A stretch of 64,000 bases of DNA, taken from Microcebus murinus (taxonomy: Eukaryota > Chordata > Mammalia > Primates > Cheirogaleidae). The stretch's first letter is position 1. Each line of letters starts with the position of its first letter. The stretch lies in contig NC_134118.1 in assembly GCF_040939455.1 (NCBI RefSeq), positions 78,268,680-78,332,679 of the forward strand, given 5' to 3'. The notes under the pieces were generated by a model, which was not told where the DNA came from, made no database searches, and was given only the letters and a program-made list of their open reading frames with translations. Below, piece after piece: positions 50,668 through 62,215 of the stretch. The position numbers were made by a program, and so were the translations under genes.

Positions 50668-51197
50668 GTGAGTGGACACAGCGAGATCCACACTGAGCCC
50701 TGCCTGCCCGTCTGCCGTGGGCGAGTGGACACAGCCAGATCCGCACTGCGCCCTGCCTGACACTCTCCCGTGGGTGAGTGAACACAGCCAGATCCGCACT
50801 GCGCCCTGCCTGCCCGTCTCCCGTGGGTGAGTGGACACAGCCAGATCCGCACTGCGCCCTGCAGTCCCGTTTCCCGTGGGCGAGTGGACACAGCCAGATC
50901 CGCACTGCGCGCTGCCTACCCGTCTCCCGTGGGCGAGTGGACACAGCCAGATCCGCACTGCGCCCTGCCTGACACTCTCCCGTGGGTGAGTGGACACAGC
51001 CAGATCCGCACTGCGCCCTGCCTGCCCGTCTCCCGTGGGTGAGTGGACACAGCCAGATCCGCACTGCGCCCTGCAGTCCCGTTTCCCGTGGGCGAGTGGA
51101 CACAGCCAGATCCGCACTGCGCGCTGCCTACCCGTCTCCCGTGGGCGAGTGGACACAGCCATATCCGCACTACGTCCTGCCTGACCGTCTGCCGTGG
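50668..51197. repeat. Four-monomer tandem duplication (212 bp) and flank
   Basis: 50721-50932 and 50933-51144 are consecutive copies of a four-monomer unit (GACACTCTCCCG, CCCGTCTCCCG, CTGCAGTCCCGTTTCCC and GCGCTGCCTACCC monomers in the same order). One visible difference is GTGAGTGAACAC against GTGAGTGGACAC. Confidence 0.9.
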
Positions 51198-52310
51198 GCG
51201 AGTGGACACAGCCAGATCCGCCCTGCGCCCTGCCTGACCGTCTGCCGTGGGTGAGTGGACACAGCCAGATCCACACTGTGCCCTGCCTGACCGCCTGTCG
51301 TGGGCGAGTGGACACAGCCAGATCCTCACTGCCCCCTGCCTGCCCGTCTCCCGTGGGCGAGTGGACACAGCCAGATCCGCACTCCGCCCTGCCTGCCCTT
51401 CTGCCGTGGGTGAGGGGACACCGCCAGATCCGCACTGCGCCCTGCCTGACCGCCTGCCGTGGGTGAGTGGACACAGCCAGATCCACACTGCGCCCTGCCT
51501 GCCCGTCTGCCGTGGGCGAGCGGACACAGCCAGATCCGCACTGCGCGCTGCCTACCCGTCTCCCGTGGGCGAGTGGACACAGCCAGATCCGCACTGCGCG
51601 CTGCCTGCCCGTCTGTCGTGGGCGAGTGGACACAGCCATATCCGCACTACGCCCTTCCTGACCGTCTGCTGTGGGTGAGTGGACACAGCCAGATCCACAC
51701 TGCGCCCTGCCTGCCCGTCTGCCGTGGGCGAGCGGACACAGCCAGATCCGCACTGCGCACTGCCTGACCATCTGCCGTGGGTGAGTGGACACAGCCAGAT
51801 CCACACTGCGCCATGCCTGACCGCCTGTCGTGGGTGAGTGGACACAGCCAGATCCGAACTGCGCCCTGCCTGCCCGTCTGCCGTGGGTGAGTGGACACAG
51901 CCAGATCCGCACTGCGCCCTGCCTGACCGTCTCCCGTGGGCGAGTGGACACAGCCAAATCCGCACTGCGCCCTGCCTGCCCGTCTCCCGTGGGCGAGTGG
52001 ACACAGCCAGATCCGCACTCCGCCCTGCCTGCCCTTCTGCCGTGGGCGAGCGGACACAGCCAGATCCGCACTGCGCACTGCCTGACCATCTGCCGTGGGT
52101 GAGTGGACACAGCCAGATCCGCACTGCGCCCTGCCTGACCGCCTGTCGTGGGTGAGTGGACACAGCCAGATCTGCACTGCGCCCTACCTGCCCGTCTGCC
52201 GTGGGTGAGTGGACACAGCCAGATCCGCACTGCGCCCTGCCTGCCCGTTTCCCGTGGGCGAGTGGACACAGCCAGATCCGCACTGCGTGATGCCTACCCG
52301 TCTCCCGTGG
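51198..52310. repeat. Module H, partial copy H4
   Basis: Matches 45581-46693 at 5617 bp (106 monomers minus the 48.3-kb slip). Shared variants are GATCCGCCCTGCG, CAGATCCTCACTGCCCC, CACTCCGCCC and GTGAGGGGACACCGCC. Confidence 0.9.
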
Positions 52311-53264
52311 GCGAGTGGACACAGCCAGATCCGCACTGCGCACTGCCTGACCATCTGCCGTGGGTGAGTGGACACAGCCAGATCCACACTGCGCCCTGCC
52401 TGACCGCCTGTCGTGGGTGAGTGGACACAGCCAGATCCGCACTGCGCCCTGCCTGCCCGTCTGCCGTGGGTGAGTGGACACAGCCAGATCCGCACTGCGT
52501 CATGCCTGACCGTCTCCCGTGGGTGAGTGGACACAGCCAGATCCGCACTGCGCATTGCCTGCCCGTCTCACGTGGGTGAGTGGGCACAGCCAGATCCGCA
52601 CTGCGCCCTACCTGCCCATCTCCCGTGGGTGAGTGGACACAGCCAGATCCGCGCTGCGCCCTGCCTGCCCGTCTCCCGTGAGTGAGTGGACACAGCCAGA
52701 TCCGCACTGCGCCCTGCCTGCCCGTCTCCCGTCAGTGAGTGGACACAGCCAGATCCGCACTGCGCCCTGCCTGCCCGTCTCCCGTGGGTGAGTGGACACA
52801 GCCAGATCCGCACTGCGCGCTGCCTGCCCGTCTCCCGTGGGCGAGTGGACACAGCCAGATCCGCACTGCGCCCTGCCTACCCGTCTGCCGTGGGTGAGTG
52901 GACACAGCCAGATCCGCACTGCCCCCTGCCTGACCGTCTCCCGTGGGTGAGTGGACACAGCCAGATCCGCACTGCGCCTTGCCTGCCCGTCTCACGTGGG
53001 TGAGTGGACACAGCCAGATAAGCACTGTGCCCTACCTGCCCGTCTCCCGTGGGTGAGTGGACACAGCCAGATCCGCACTGCACCCTGCCTGACCGTCCTT
53101 CGTGGGTGAGTGGACACCGCCAGATCCGCACTGCGCCCTGCCTGCCCGTTTCCCGTGGGTGAGTGGACACAGCCAGATCCGCACTGCGCCCTGCCTGCCC
53201 GTCTCCCGTCAGTGAGTGGACACAGCCAGATCCGCATTGCGCCCTGCCTGCCCGTCTCCCGTCA

Positions 53265-53316
53265 GTGAGTGGACACAGCCATATCCGACTGCGCCCTGCC
53301 TGACCGTCTGCCGTGG
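53265..53316. other. 52-bp slip monomer (1-base loss, shared)
   Basis: TATCCGACTGCG here. Same deletion as in 48284-48335, with an added G-to-T change just upstream (CCATATCC). Confidence 0.92.
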
Positions 53317-53475
53317 GTGAGTGGACACAGCCAGATCCACACTGCGCCCTGCCTGCCCCTCTGCCGTGGGCGAGTAGACACAGCCAGATCCGCACTGCGC
53401 ACTGCCTGAGCGTCTGCCGTGGGTGAGTGGACACAGCCAGATCCGCACTGCGCCCTGCATGCCCGTCTCCCGTGG

Positions 53476-53527
53476 GCGAGTGGACACAGCCAGATCCGCA
53501 CTGCGCCCTGCCTGCCGTCTCCAGTGG
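53476..53527. other. 52-bp slip monomer (1-base loss)
   Basis: CCTGCCGTCTCCAG replaces CCTGCCCGTCTCCAG. The equivalent monomer in the first copy of block I is full length. Confidence 0.9.
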
Positions 53528-55594
53528 GCGAGTGGACACAGCCAGGTCTGCACTGCGCCCTGCCTGCCCAACAGCCGTGGGCGAGTGGACACAGCCAGAT
53601 CCGCACTGCGCCCTGCCTGCCCGTCTGGCGTGGGTGAGTGGACACAGCCAGATCCGCACTGCGCCCTGCCTGCCCGTCTCCCGTGGGTGAGTGGACACAG
53701 CCAGATCCGCACTGCGCGCTGCCTGCCCGTCTCCCGTTGGCGAGTGGACACAGCCAGATCCGCACTGCGCCCTGCCTGCCCGTCTGTCGTGGGCGAGTGG
53801 ACAGAGCCAGATCCGCACTGCGCACTGCCTGACCGCCTGCCGTGGGTGAGTGGACACAGCCAGATCCGCACTGCGCTCTGCCTGACCGTCTGCCGTGGGT
53901 GAGTGGACACAGCCAGATCCACACTGCGCCCTGCCTGCCCGTCTGCCGTGGGCGAGTGGACACAGCCAGATCCGCACTACGCCCTGCCTGACCGTCTGCC
54001 GTGGGCGAGTGGACACAGCCAGATCCGCACTGCGCCCTGCCTGACCGCCTGCCGTGGGTGAGTGGACACAGCCAGATCCGCACTGCGCCCTGCCTGCCCG
54101 TCTGCCGTGGGTGAGTGGACACAGCCAGATCCGCACTGCCCCCTGCCTGACCGTCTCCCGTGGGTGAGTGGACACAACCAGATCCGCACTGCGCCTTGCC
54201 TGCCCGTCTCACGTGGGTGAGTGGACACAGCCAGATCAGCACTGTGCCCTACCTGCCCGTCTCCCGTGGGTGAGTGGACACAGCCAGATCCGCACTGCAC
54301 CCTGCCTGACCGTCCTTCGTGGGTGAGTGGACACCGCCAGATCCGCACTGCGCCCTGCCTGCCCGTTTCCCGTGGGTGAGTGGACACAGCCAGATCCGCA
54401 CTGCGCCCTGCCTGCGCGTCTCCCGTCAGTGAGTGGACACAGCCAGATCCGCACTGCGCCCTGCCTGCCCGTCTGCCGTGGGCGAGTGGACACAGCCAGA
54501 TCCGCACTGCGTGCTGCCTGCCCGTCTCCCGTGGGCGAGTGGACCCAGCCAGATCCGCACTGCGCCCTGCCTGCCCGTCTGTCGTGGGCGAGTGGACACA
54601 GCCAGATCCGCACTGCGCACTGCATGACCGTCTGCCGTGGGTGAGTGGACACAGCCAGATCCACACTGCGCCCTGCCTGACCGCCTGCCGTGGGTGAGTG
54701 GACACAGCCAGATCCGCACTGCGCTCTGCCTGACCGTCTGCCGTGGGTGAGTGGACACAGCCAGATCCACACTGCGCCCTGCCTGCCCGTCTGCCGTGGG
54801 CGAGTGGACACAGCCAGATCCGCACTACGCCCTGCCTGACCGTCTGCCGTGGGTGAGTGGACACAGCCAGATCCGCACTGCGCCCTGCCTGACCGCCTGC
54901 CGTGGGTGAGTGGACACAGCCAGATCCGCACTGCGCCCTGCCTGCCCGTCTGCCGTGGGTGAGTGGACACAGCCAGATCCGCACTGCCCCCTGCCTGACC
55001 ATCTCCCGTGGGTGAGTGGACACAGCCAGATCCGCACTGCGCCTTCCCTGCCCGTCTCACGTGGGTGAGTGGACACAGCCAGATCAGCACTGTGCCCTAC
55101 CTGCCCGTCTCCCGTGGGTGAGTGGACACAGCCAGATCCGCACTGCACCCTGCCTGACCGTCCTTCGTGGGTGAGTGGACACCGCCAGATCCGCACTGCG
55201 CCCTGCCTGCCCGTTTCCCGTGGGTGAGTGGACACAGCCAGATCCGCACTGCGCCCTGCCTGCCCGTCTCCCGTCAGTGAGTGGACACAGCGAGATCCGC
55301 ATTGCGCCCTGCCTGCCCGTCTCCCGTCAGTGAGTGGACACAGCCAGATCCGCACTGCGCCCTGCCTGACCGTCTGCCGTGGGTGAGTGGACACAGCCAG
55401 ATCCACACTGCGCCCTGCCTGCCCCTCTGCCGTGGGCGAGTAGACACAGCCAGATCCGCACTGCGCCCTGCCTGACCGTCTGCCGTGGGTGAGTGGACAC
55501 AGCCAGATCCGCACTGCGCCCTGCCTGCCCGTCTCCCGTGGGCGAGTGGACACAGCCAGATCCGCACTGCGCCCTGCCTGCCCGTCTCCAGTGG

Positions 55595-55646
55595 GCGATG
55601 GACACAGCCAGGTCTGCACTGCACCCTGCCTGCCCATCAGCCGTGG
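55595..55646. other. 52-bp slip monomer (1-base loss)
   Basis: GGGCGATGGACAC replaces GGGCGAGTGGACAC, with one G lost near 55598. Confidence 0.9.
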
Positions 55647-56176
55647 GCGAGTGGACACAGCCAGATCCGCACTGCGCCCTGCCTGACCGTCTGCCGTGGG
55701 TGAGTGGACACAGCCAGATCCGCACTGCGCCCTGCCTGCCCGTCTCCCGTGGGTGAGTGGACACAGCCAGATCCGCACTGCGCACTGCCTGCCCGTCTCC
55801 CGTTGGCGAGTGGACACAGCCAGATCCGCACTGCGCCCTGCCTGCACGTCTGTCGTGGGCGAGTGGACACAGCCAGATCCGCACTGCGCACTGCCTGACC
55901 GTCTGCCGTGGGTGAGTGGACACAGCCAGATCCACACTGCGCCCTGCCTGACCGCCTGCCGTGGGTGAGTGGACACAGCCAGATCCGCACTGCGCTCTGC
56001 CTGACCGTCTGCCGTGGGTGAGTGGACACAGCCAGATCCACACTGCGCCCTTCCTGCCCGTCTGCCGTGGGCGAGTGGACACAGCCAGATCCGCACTACG
56101 CCCTGCCTGACCGTCTGCCGTGGGTGAGTGGACACAGCCAGATCCGCACTGCGCCCTGCCTGACCGCCTGCCGTGG

Positions 56177-56228
56177 GTGAGTGGACACAGGAGATCCGCA
56201 CTGCGCCCTGCCTGCCCGTCTGCCGTGG
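56177..56228. other. 52-bp slip monomer (1-base loss)
   Basis: GGACACAGGAGATCCGC replaces GGACACAGCCAGATCCGC. Confidence 0.9.
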
Positions 56229-56758
56229 GTGAGTGGACACAGCCAGATCTGCACTGCCCCCTGCCTGACCGTCTCCCGTGGGTGAGTGGACACAGCCAGA
56301 TCCGCACTGCGCCTTCCCTGCCCGTCTCACGTGGGTGAGTGGACACAGCCAGATCAGCACTGTGCCCTACCTGCCCGTCTCCCGTGGGTGAGTGGACACA
56401 GCCAGATCCGCACTGCACCCTGCCTGACCGTCCTTCGTGGGTGAGTGGACACCGCCAGATCCGCACTGCGCCCTGCCTGCCCGTTTCCCGTGGGTGAGTG
56501 GACACAGCCAGATCCGCACTGCGCCCTGCCTGCCCGTCTCCCGTCAGTGAGTGGACACAGCCAGATCCGCATTGCGCCCTGCCTGCCCGTCTCCCGTCAG
56601 TGAGTGGACACAGCCAGATCCGCACTGCGCCCTGCCTGACCGTCTGCCGTGGGTGAGTGGACACAGCCAGATCCACCAGGCGCCCTGCCTGCCCCTCTGC
56701 CGTGGGCGAGTAGACACAGCCAGATCCGCACTGCGCCCTGCCTGACCGTCTGCCGTGG

Positions 56759-56810
56759 GTGAGTGGACACAGCCAGATCCGCACTGCGCCCTGCCTGCCC
56801 GTCCCCGTGG
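56759..56810. other. 52-bp slip monomer (1-base loss)
   Basis: GCCCGTCCCCGTGGG replaces GCCCGTCTCCCGTGGG. Confidence 0.9.
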
Positions 56811-57128
56811 GTGAGTGGACACAGCCAGATCCGCACTGCGCCCTGCCTGCCCGTCTCCAGTGGGCGAGTGGACACAGCCAGGTCTGCACTGCGCCCTGCC
56901 TGCCCATCAGCCGTGGGCGAGTGGACACAGCCAGATCCGCACTGCGCCCTGCCGGACCGTCTGCCGTGGGTGAGTGGACACAGCCAGATCCGCACTGCGC
57001 CCTGCCTGCCCGTCTCCCGTGGGTGAGTGGACACAGCCAGATCCGCACTGCGCGCTGCCTACCCGTCTCCCGTGGGAGAGTGGACACAGCCAGATCCGCA
57101 CTGCGCGCTGGCAGCCCGTCTGTCGTGG

Positions 57129-57180
57129 GCGAGTGGACAAGCCATATCCGCACTACGCCCTGCCTGACCGTCTGCCGTGG
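57129..57180. other. 52-bp slip monomer (1-base loss)
   Basis: GAGTGGACAAGCCATATCC replaces the same stretch with GGACACAGCC. Confidence 0.9.
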
Positions 57181-58558
57181 GTGAGTGGACACAGCCAGAT
57201 CCACACTGCGCCCTGCCTGCCCGTCTGCCGTGGGCGAGCGGACACAGCCAGATCCGCACTGCGCACTGTCTGACCATCTGCCGTGGGTGAGTGGACACAG
57301 CCAGATCCGCACTGCGCCCTGCCTGACCGCCTGTCGTGGGTGAGTGGACACAGCCAGATCCGCACTGCGCCCTGCTTGACCGTCTGCTGTGGGTGAGTGG
57401 ACACAGCCAGATCCACACTGCGCCCTGCCTGCCCGTCTCCCTTGGGTGAGTGGACACAGCCAGATCCGCACTGCACCTTGCCTGCCCGTCTCCCGTCAGT
57501 GAGTGGACACAGCCAGATCCGCACTGCGCCCTGCCTGCCCGTCTCCCGTGGGTGAATGGACACAGCCAGATCCGCACTGCTCGCTGCCTGCCCGTCTCCC
57601 GTGGGCGAGTGGACACAGCCAGATCCGCACTGCGCCTTGCCTGCCGGTCTCCCGTGGGTGAGTGGACACAGCCAGATCCGCACTGCGCCCTGCCTGCCCG
57701 TCTGCCGTGGGCCAGTGGACACAGGCAGATCCGCATTGCGCCCTGCCTGACCGTCTGCCGTGTGTGAGTGGACACAGCCAGATCCACACTGCGCCCTGCC
57801 TGCCCGTCTGCCGAGGGCGAGTAGACACAGCCAGATCCGCACTGCGCCCTGCCTGACCGTCTGCCGTGGGCGAGTGGACACAGCCAGATCCGCACTGCGC
57901 CCTGCCTAACCGCCTGCCGTGGGTGAGTGGACACAGCCAGATCCGCACTGCGCCCTGCCTGCCCGTCTCCCCTGGGCGAGTGGACACAGCCAGATCCGCA
58001 CTGCGCACTGCCTGCCCGTCTGCCGTGGGTGAGTGGACACAGCCAGATCCACACTGCGCCCTGCCTGCCCCTCTGCCGTGGGCGAGTGGACACAGCCAGA
58101 TCCGCACTGCGCCCTGCCTGCCCGTCTCCCGTCAGTGAGTGGACACAGCCAGATCCGCACTGCGCCCTGCCTGCCCGTCTGCCGTGAGCGAGTGGACACA
58201 GCCAGATCCGCACTGCGCCCTGCCTGACCGTCTGCCGTGGGTGAGGGGACACAGCCAGATACACACTGCGCCCTGCTTGCCCCTCTGCCGTGGGCGAGTG
58301 GACACAGCCAGATCCGCACTGCGCCCTGCCTGACCGTCTGCCATGGCTGAGTGGACACAGCCAGATCCGCACTGCGCCCTGCCTGCCCGTCTCCCGTGGG
58401 TGAGTGGACACAGCCAGATCCGCACTGCGCCCTGCCTGCCTGTCTGCCGTGGGTGAGTGGACACAGCCAGATCCGCACTGCGCCCTGCCTGACCGTCTGC
58501 CGTGGGTGAGTGGACACAGCCAGATCCGCACTGCGCCCTGCCTGACCACCTGTCGTGG

Positions 58559-58717
58559 GTGAGTGTTCACAGCCAGATCCGTACTGCGCCCTGCCTGCCC
58601 GTCTGCCGTGGGTCAGTGGACATAACCAGATCCACACAGCACCGTCTCTGCCCATCTCCCGTGGGTGAGTGGACACAGCCGAATCCGCACTGCGCCCTGC
58701 CTGCCTGTCTCCCGTGG
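58559..58717. repeat. Divergent-monomer cassette, copy 9 (core 58612-58664)
   Basis: The first monomer has GTGTTCACAGCC and CCGTACTG. The core has GGACATAACC. The third monomer has CAGCCGAATCC, so the GGATCC of the left-hand copies is lost. Confidence 0.9.
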
Positions 58718-59936
58718 CAGCGTGGACACAGCCACATCGGAACTGCGCCCTGCCTGACCGTCTGCCGTGGGTGAGTGGACACAGCCAGATCCACACTGCG
58801 CCCTGCCTGCCCGTCACCCGTGGGTGAGTGGACACCGCCAGATCCGCACTGCGCCTTGCCTGCACGTCTCCCGTCAGTGAGTGGACACAGCCAGATCCAC
58901 ACTGCGCCCTGCCTGCCCGTCTGCCGTGAGCGAGTGGACACAGACAGATCCGCACTGCGCCCTGCCTGACCGTCTGCTGTGGGTGAGTGGACACAGCCAG
59001 ATCCACACTGCGCCCTGCCTGCCCCTCTGCCGTGGGCGAGTGGACACAGCCAGATCCGCACTGCGCCCTGCCTGCCCGTCTCCCGTCAGTAAGTGGACAC
59101 AGCCAGATCCGCACTGCGCCCTGCCTGCCCGTCTGCCGTGAGCGAGTGGACACAGCCAGATCCGCACTGCGCCCTGCCTGACCGTCTGCCGTGGGTGAGT
59201 GGACACAGCCAGATCCACACTGCGCCCTGCCTGCCCCTCTGCCGTGGGCGAGTGGACACAGCCAGATCCGCACTGCGCCCTGCCTGACCGTCTGCCGTAG
59301 GTGAGTGGACACAGCCAGATCCGCACTGCGCCCTGCCTGACCGTCTTCCGTGGGTGAGTGAACACAGCCAGATCCACACTGCGCCCTGCCTGCCCCTCTG
59401 CCGTGGGCGAGTGGACACAGCCAGATCCGCACTGCGCCCTGCCTGCCTGTCTCCCGTCAGTGAGTGGACACAGCCAGATCCGCACTGCGCCCTGCCTGCC
59501 CGTCTGCCGTGAGCGAGTAGACACAGCCAGATCCGCACTGCGCCCTGCCTGACCGTCTGCCATGGGTGAGTGGACACAGCCAGATCCACACTGCGCCCTG
59601 CCTGCCCCTCTGCCGTGGGCGAGTGGACACAGCCAGATCCGCACTGCGCACTGCCTGACCGTCTGCCGTGGGTGAGTGGACACAGCCAGATCCGCACTGT
59701 GCCCTGCCTGCCCTTCTGCCGTGAGTGAGTGGACACAGCCAGATCCGCACTGCGCCCTGCCTGCCCGTCTCCCGTGGGTGAGTGGACACAGCCAGATCCG
59801 CACTGTGCCCTGCCTGCCCGTCTGCCGTGAGTGAGTGGACACAGCCAGATCCGCACTGCGCCCTGCCTGACCGTCTGCCGTGGGTGAGTGGACACAGCCA
59901 GATCCGCACTGTGCCCTGCCTGACCGCCTGTCGTGG

Positions 59937-60095
59937 GTGAGTGATCACAGCCAGATCCGTACTGCGCCCTGCCTGACCGTCTGCCGTGGGTCAGTGGATA
60001 TAACCAGATCCACACAGCACCGTCTCTGCCCATCTCCCGTGGGTGAGTGGACACAGCTGAATCCGCACTGCGCCCTGCCTGCCTGTCTCCCGTGG
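59937..60095. repeat. Divergent-monomer cassette, copy 10 (core 59990-60042)
   Basis: Lies 1378 bp (26 monomers) after copy 9 and shares the ATAACC core variant. The third monomer reads CAGCTGAATCC. Confidence 0.9.
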
Positions 60096-61420
60096 CTGAG
60101 TGGACACAGCCACATCGGCACTGCGCCCTGCCTGACCGTCTGCCGTGGGTGAGTGGACACAGCCAGATCCACACTGCGCCCTGCCTGCCCGTCTCCCGTG
60201 GGTGAGTGGACACAGCCAGATCCGCACTGCGCCCTGCCTGCCCGTCTCCCGTCAGTGAGTGGACACAGCCAGATCCACACTGCGACCTGCCTGCCCGTCT
60301 CCCGTGGGCGAGTGGACACAGCCAGATCCGCACTGCGCCCCGCCTGCCCGTCTCCCGTGGGCGAGTGGACACAGCCAGATCCGCACTGTGCCCTGCCTCC
60401 CCTTCTGCCGTGGGTGAGTGGACACAGCCAGATCCGCACTGCGCCCTGCCTGCCCGTCTCCCGTCAGTGAGTGGACACAGCCAGATCCACACTGCGCCCT
60501 GCCTGCCCGTCTCCCGTGGGTGAGTGGACACAGCCAGATCCGCACTGCGCCTTGCCTGCCCGTCTCACGTGGGTGAGTGGACACAGCCAGATCCGCACTG
60601 CGCCCTACCTGTTCGTCTCCCGTGGGTGAGTGGACACAGCCAGATCCGCACTGCACCCTGGCTGACCGTCCTTCGTGGGTGAGTGGACACCGCCAGATCC
60701 GCTCTGCGCCCTGCCTGCCCGTCTCCCGTGGGTGAGTGGACACAGCCAGATCCGCACTGTGCCCTGCCTGCCCGTCTCCCGTCAGTGAGTGGACACAGCA
60801 ATATCCGCACTGCGCCCTGCCTGCCCGTCTCCCGTGGGCGAGTGGACACCGCCAGATCCGCACTGCGCCCTGCCTGCCCGTCTGTCGTGGGCGAGTGGAC
60901 ACAGCTAGATCCTCACTGCGCCCTGCATGACCGTCTGCCGTCGGTGACTGGACACAGCCAGATCCACACTGCGCCCTGCCTGCCCGTCTGCCGTGGGTGA
61001 GTGGACACAGCCAGATCCGCACTGCGCGCTGCCTGCCCGTCTCCGTTTGGCGAGTGGACACAGCCAGATCCGCACTGCGCCCTGCCTGCCCGTCTGTCGT
61101 GGGCGAGTGGACACAGCCAGATCCGCACTGCGCCCTGCCTGACCGTCTGCCGTCCGTGAGTAGACACAGCCAGATCCACACTGCGCCCTGCCTGCCCGTC
61201 TGCCGTGGGTGAGTGGACACAGCCCGATCCGCACTGCGCCCTTCCTGACCGTCTGCCGTGGGTGAGTGGACACAGCCAGATCCGCACTGCGCCCTGCCTG
61301 CCCGTCTGCCTTGGGCGAGTGGACACAGCCAGATCCGCACTGCGCCCTGCCTGACCGTCTGCTGTGGGTGTGTGGACACAGCCAGATCCACACTGCGCCC
61401 TGCCTGCCCCTCTGCCGTGG

Positions 61421-61579
61421 GCGAGTGGACACAGCCAGACCCGCACTGCGCCCTGCCTGCCCGTCTGCCGTGGGTCAGAGGACATAACCAGATCCACACA
61501 GCACCGTCTCTGCCCATCTCCCGTGGGTGAGTGGACACAGCCGGATCCGCACTGCGCCCCGCCTGCCCGTCTCCCGTGG
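61421..61579. repeat. Divergent-monomer cassette, copy 11 (core 61474-61526), modified
   Basis: The core and the GGATCC monomer are present, but the preceding monomer lacks the CCGTACTG mark (it reads CAGACCCGCACTG). The core starts GTCAGAGG. Confidence 0.85.
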
Positions 61580-61844
61580 GTGAGTGGACACAGCCAGATC
61601 CGCACTGCGCCTTGCCTGCCCTTCTGCCGTGGGTGAGTGGACACAGCCAGATCCGCACTGCGCCCTGCCTGACCGTCTGCCGTGGGTGAGTGGACACAGC
61701 CAGATCCACACTGCGCCCTGCCTGCCCGTCTGCCGTGGGCGAGTGGACACAGCGAGATCCGCACTGCGCCCTGCCTGACCGTCTGCCGTGGGTGAGTGGA
61801 CACAGCCAGATCCACACTGCGCCCTGCCTGCCCCTCTGCCGTGG

Positions 61845-62215
61845 GCGAGTGGACACAGCCAGATCCGCACTGCGCCCTGCCTGACCGAATGCTGTGGGTG
61901 AGTGGACTCAGCCAGATCCACACTGCGCCCTGCCTGCCCGTCTCCCGTCAGTGAGTGGACACAGCCAGATCCGCACTGCGCCCTGCCTGCCCGTCTCCCG
62001 TGGATGATTGGACACAGCCAGATCCGCACTGCGCGCTGCCTGCCCGTCTCCCGTGGGCGAGTGGACACCGCCAGATCCGCACTGCGCCCTGCCTGCCCGT
62101 CTGTCGTCGGCTAGTGGACACAGCCAGATCCACACTGCGCCCTGCCTGCCCGTCTCCCGTCAGTGAGTGTACACAGCCAGATCCGCACTGCGCCCTGCCT
62201 GCCCGTCTCCCGAAG
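61845..62215. repeat. Seven-monomer tandem duplication, copy 1
   Basis: Directly followed by its copy at 62216-62586 (371 bp). Shared singular variants are ACCGAATGCTGTGGG, GTGGACTCAGCC, GTGGATGATTGG and CGTCGGC. Only about half a dozen base differences were seen. Confidence 0.93.

Larger units (their letters stand above)
52841..55646. repeat. Block I, second copy
   Basis: Counterpart of 47860-50667, including the shared slip at 53284. It carries its own slips at about 53512 and 55598. The internal ATCAGCACTGTGCCC/ATAAGCACTGTGCCC monomers fall at 53.02, 54.24 and 55.09 kb, matching the spacing in the first copy. Confidence 0.92.
55647..58000. repeat. Array segment with clustered slips right of block I
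   Basis: The region around 56.3-56.9 kb repeats 55.1-55.6 kb at 1270 bp (24 monomers minus two slips), giving a further partial iteration of block I. Three slip monomers lie within 1 kb. Satellite only. Confidence 0.85.
58001..61844. repeat. Right-hand array domain of short nested repeats
   Basis: Short modules recur at 7, 18 and 26 monomers: 58029-58340 resembles 58983-59294 (954 bp), a piece repeats again 371 bp later near 59.36 kb, and 58.5-58.77 kb resembles 59.88-60.15 kb (1378 bp). CCCCTCTGCC-type monomers are common here, alternating with CTGACCGTCTGCC monomers. Satellite only. Confidence 0.85.
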
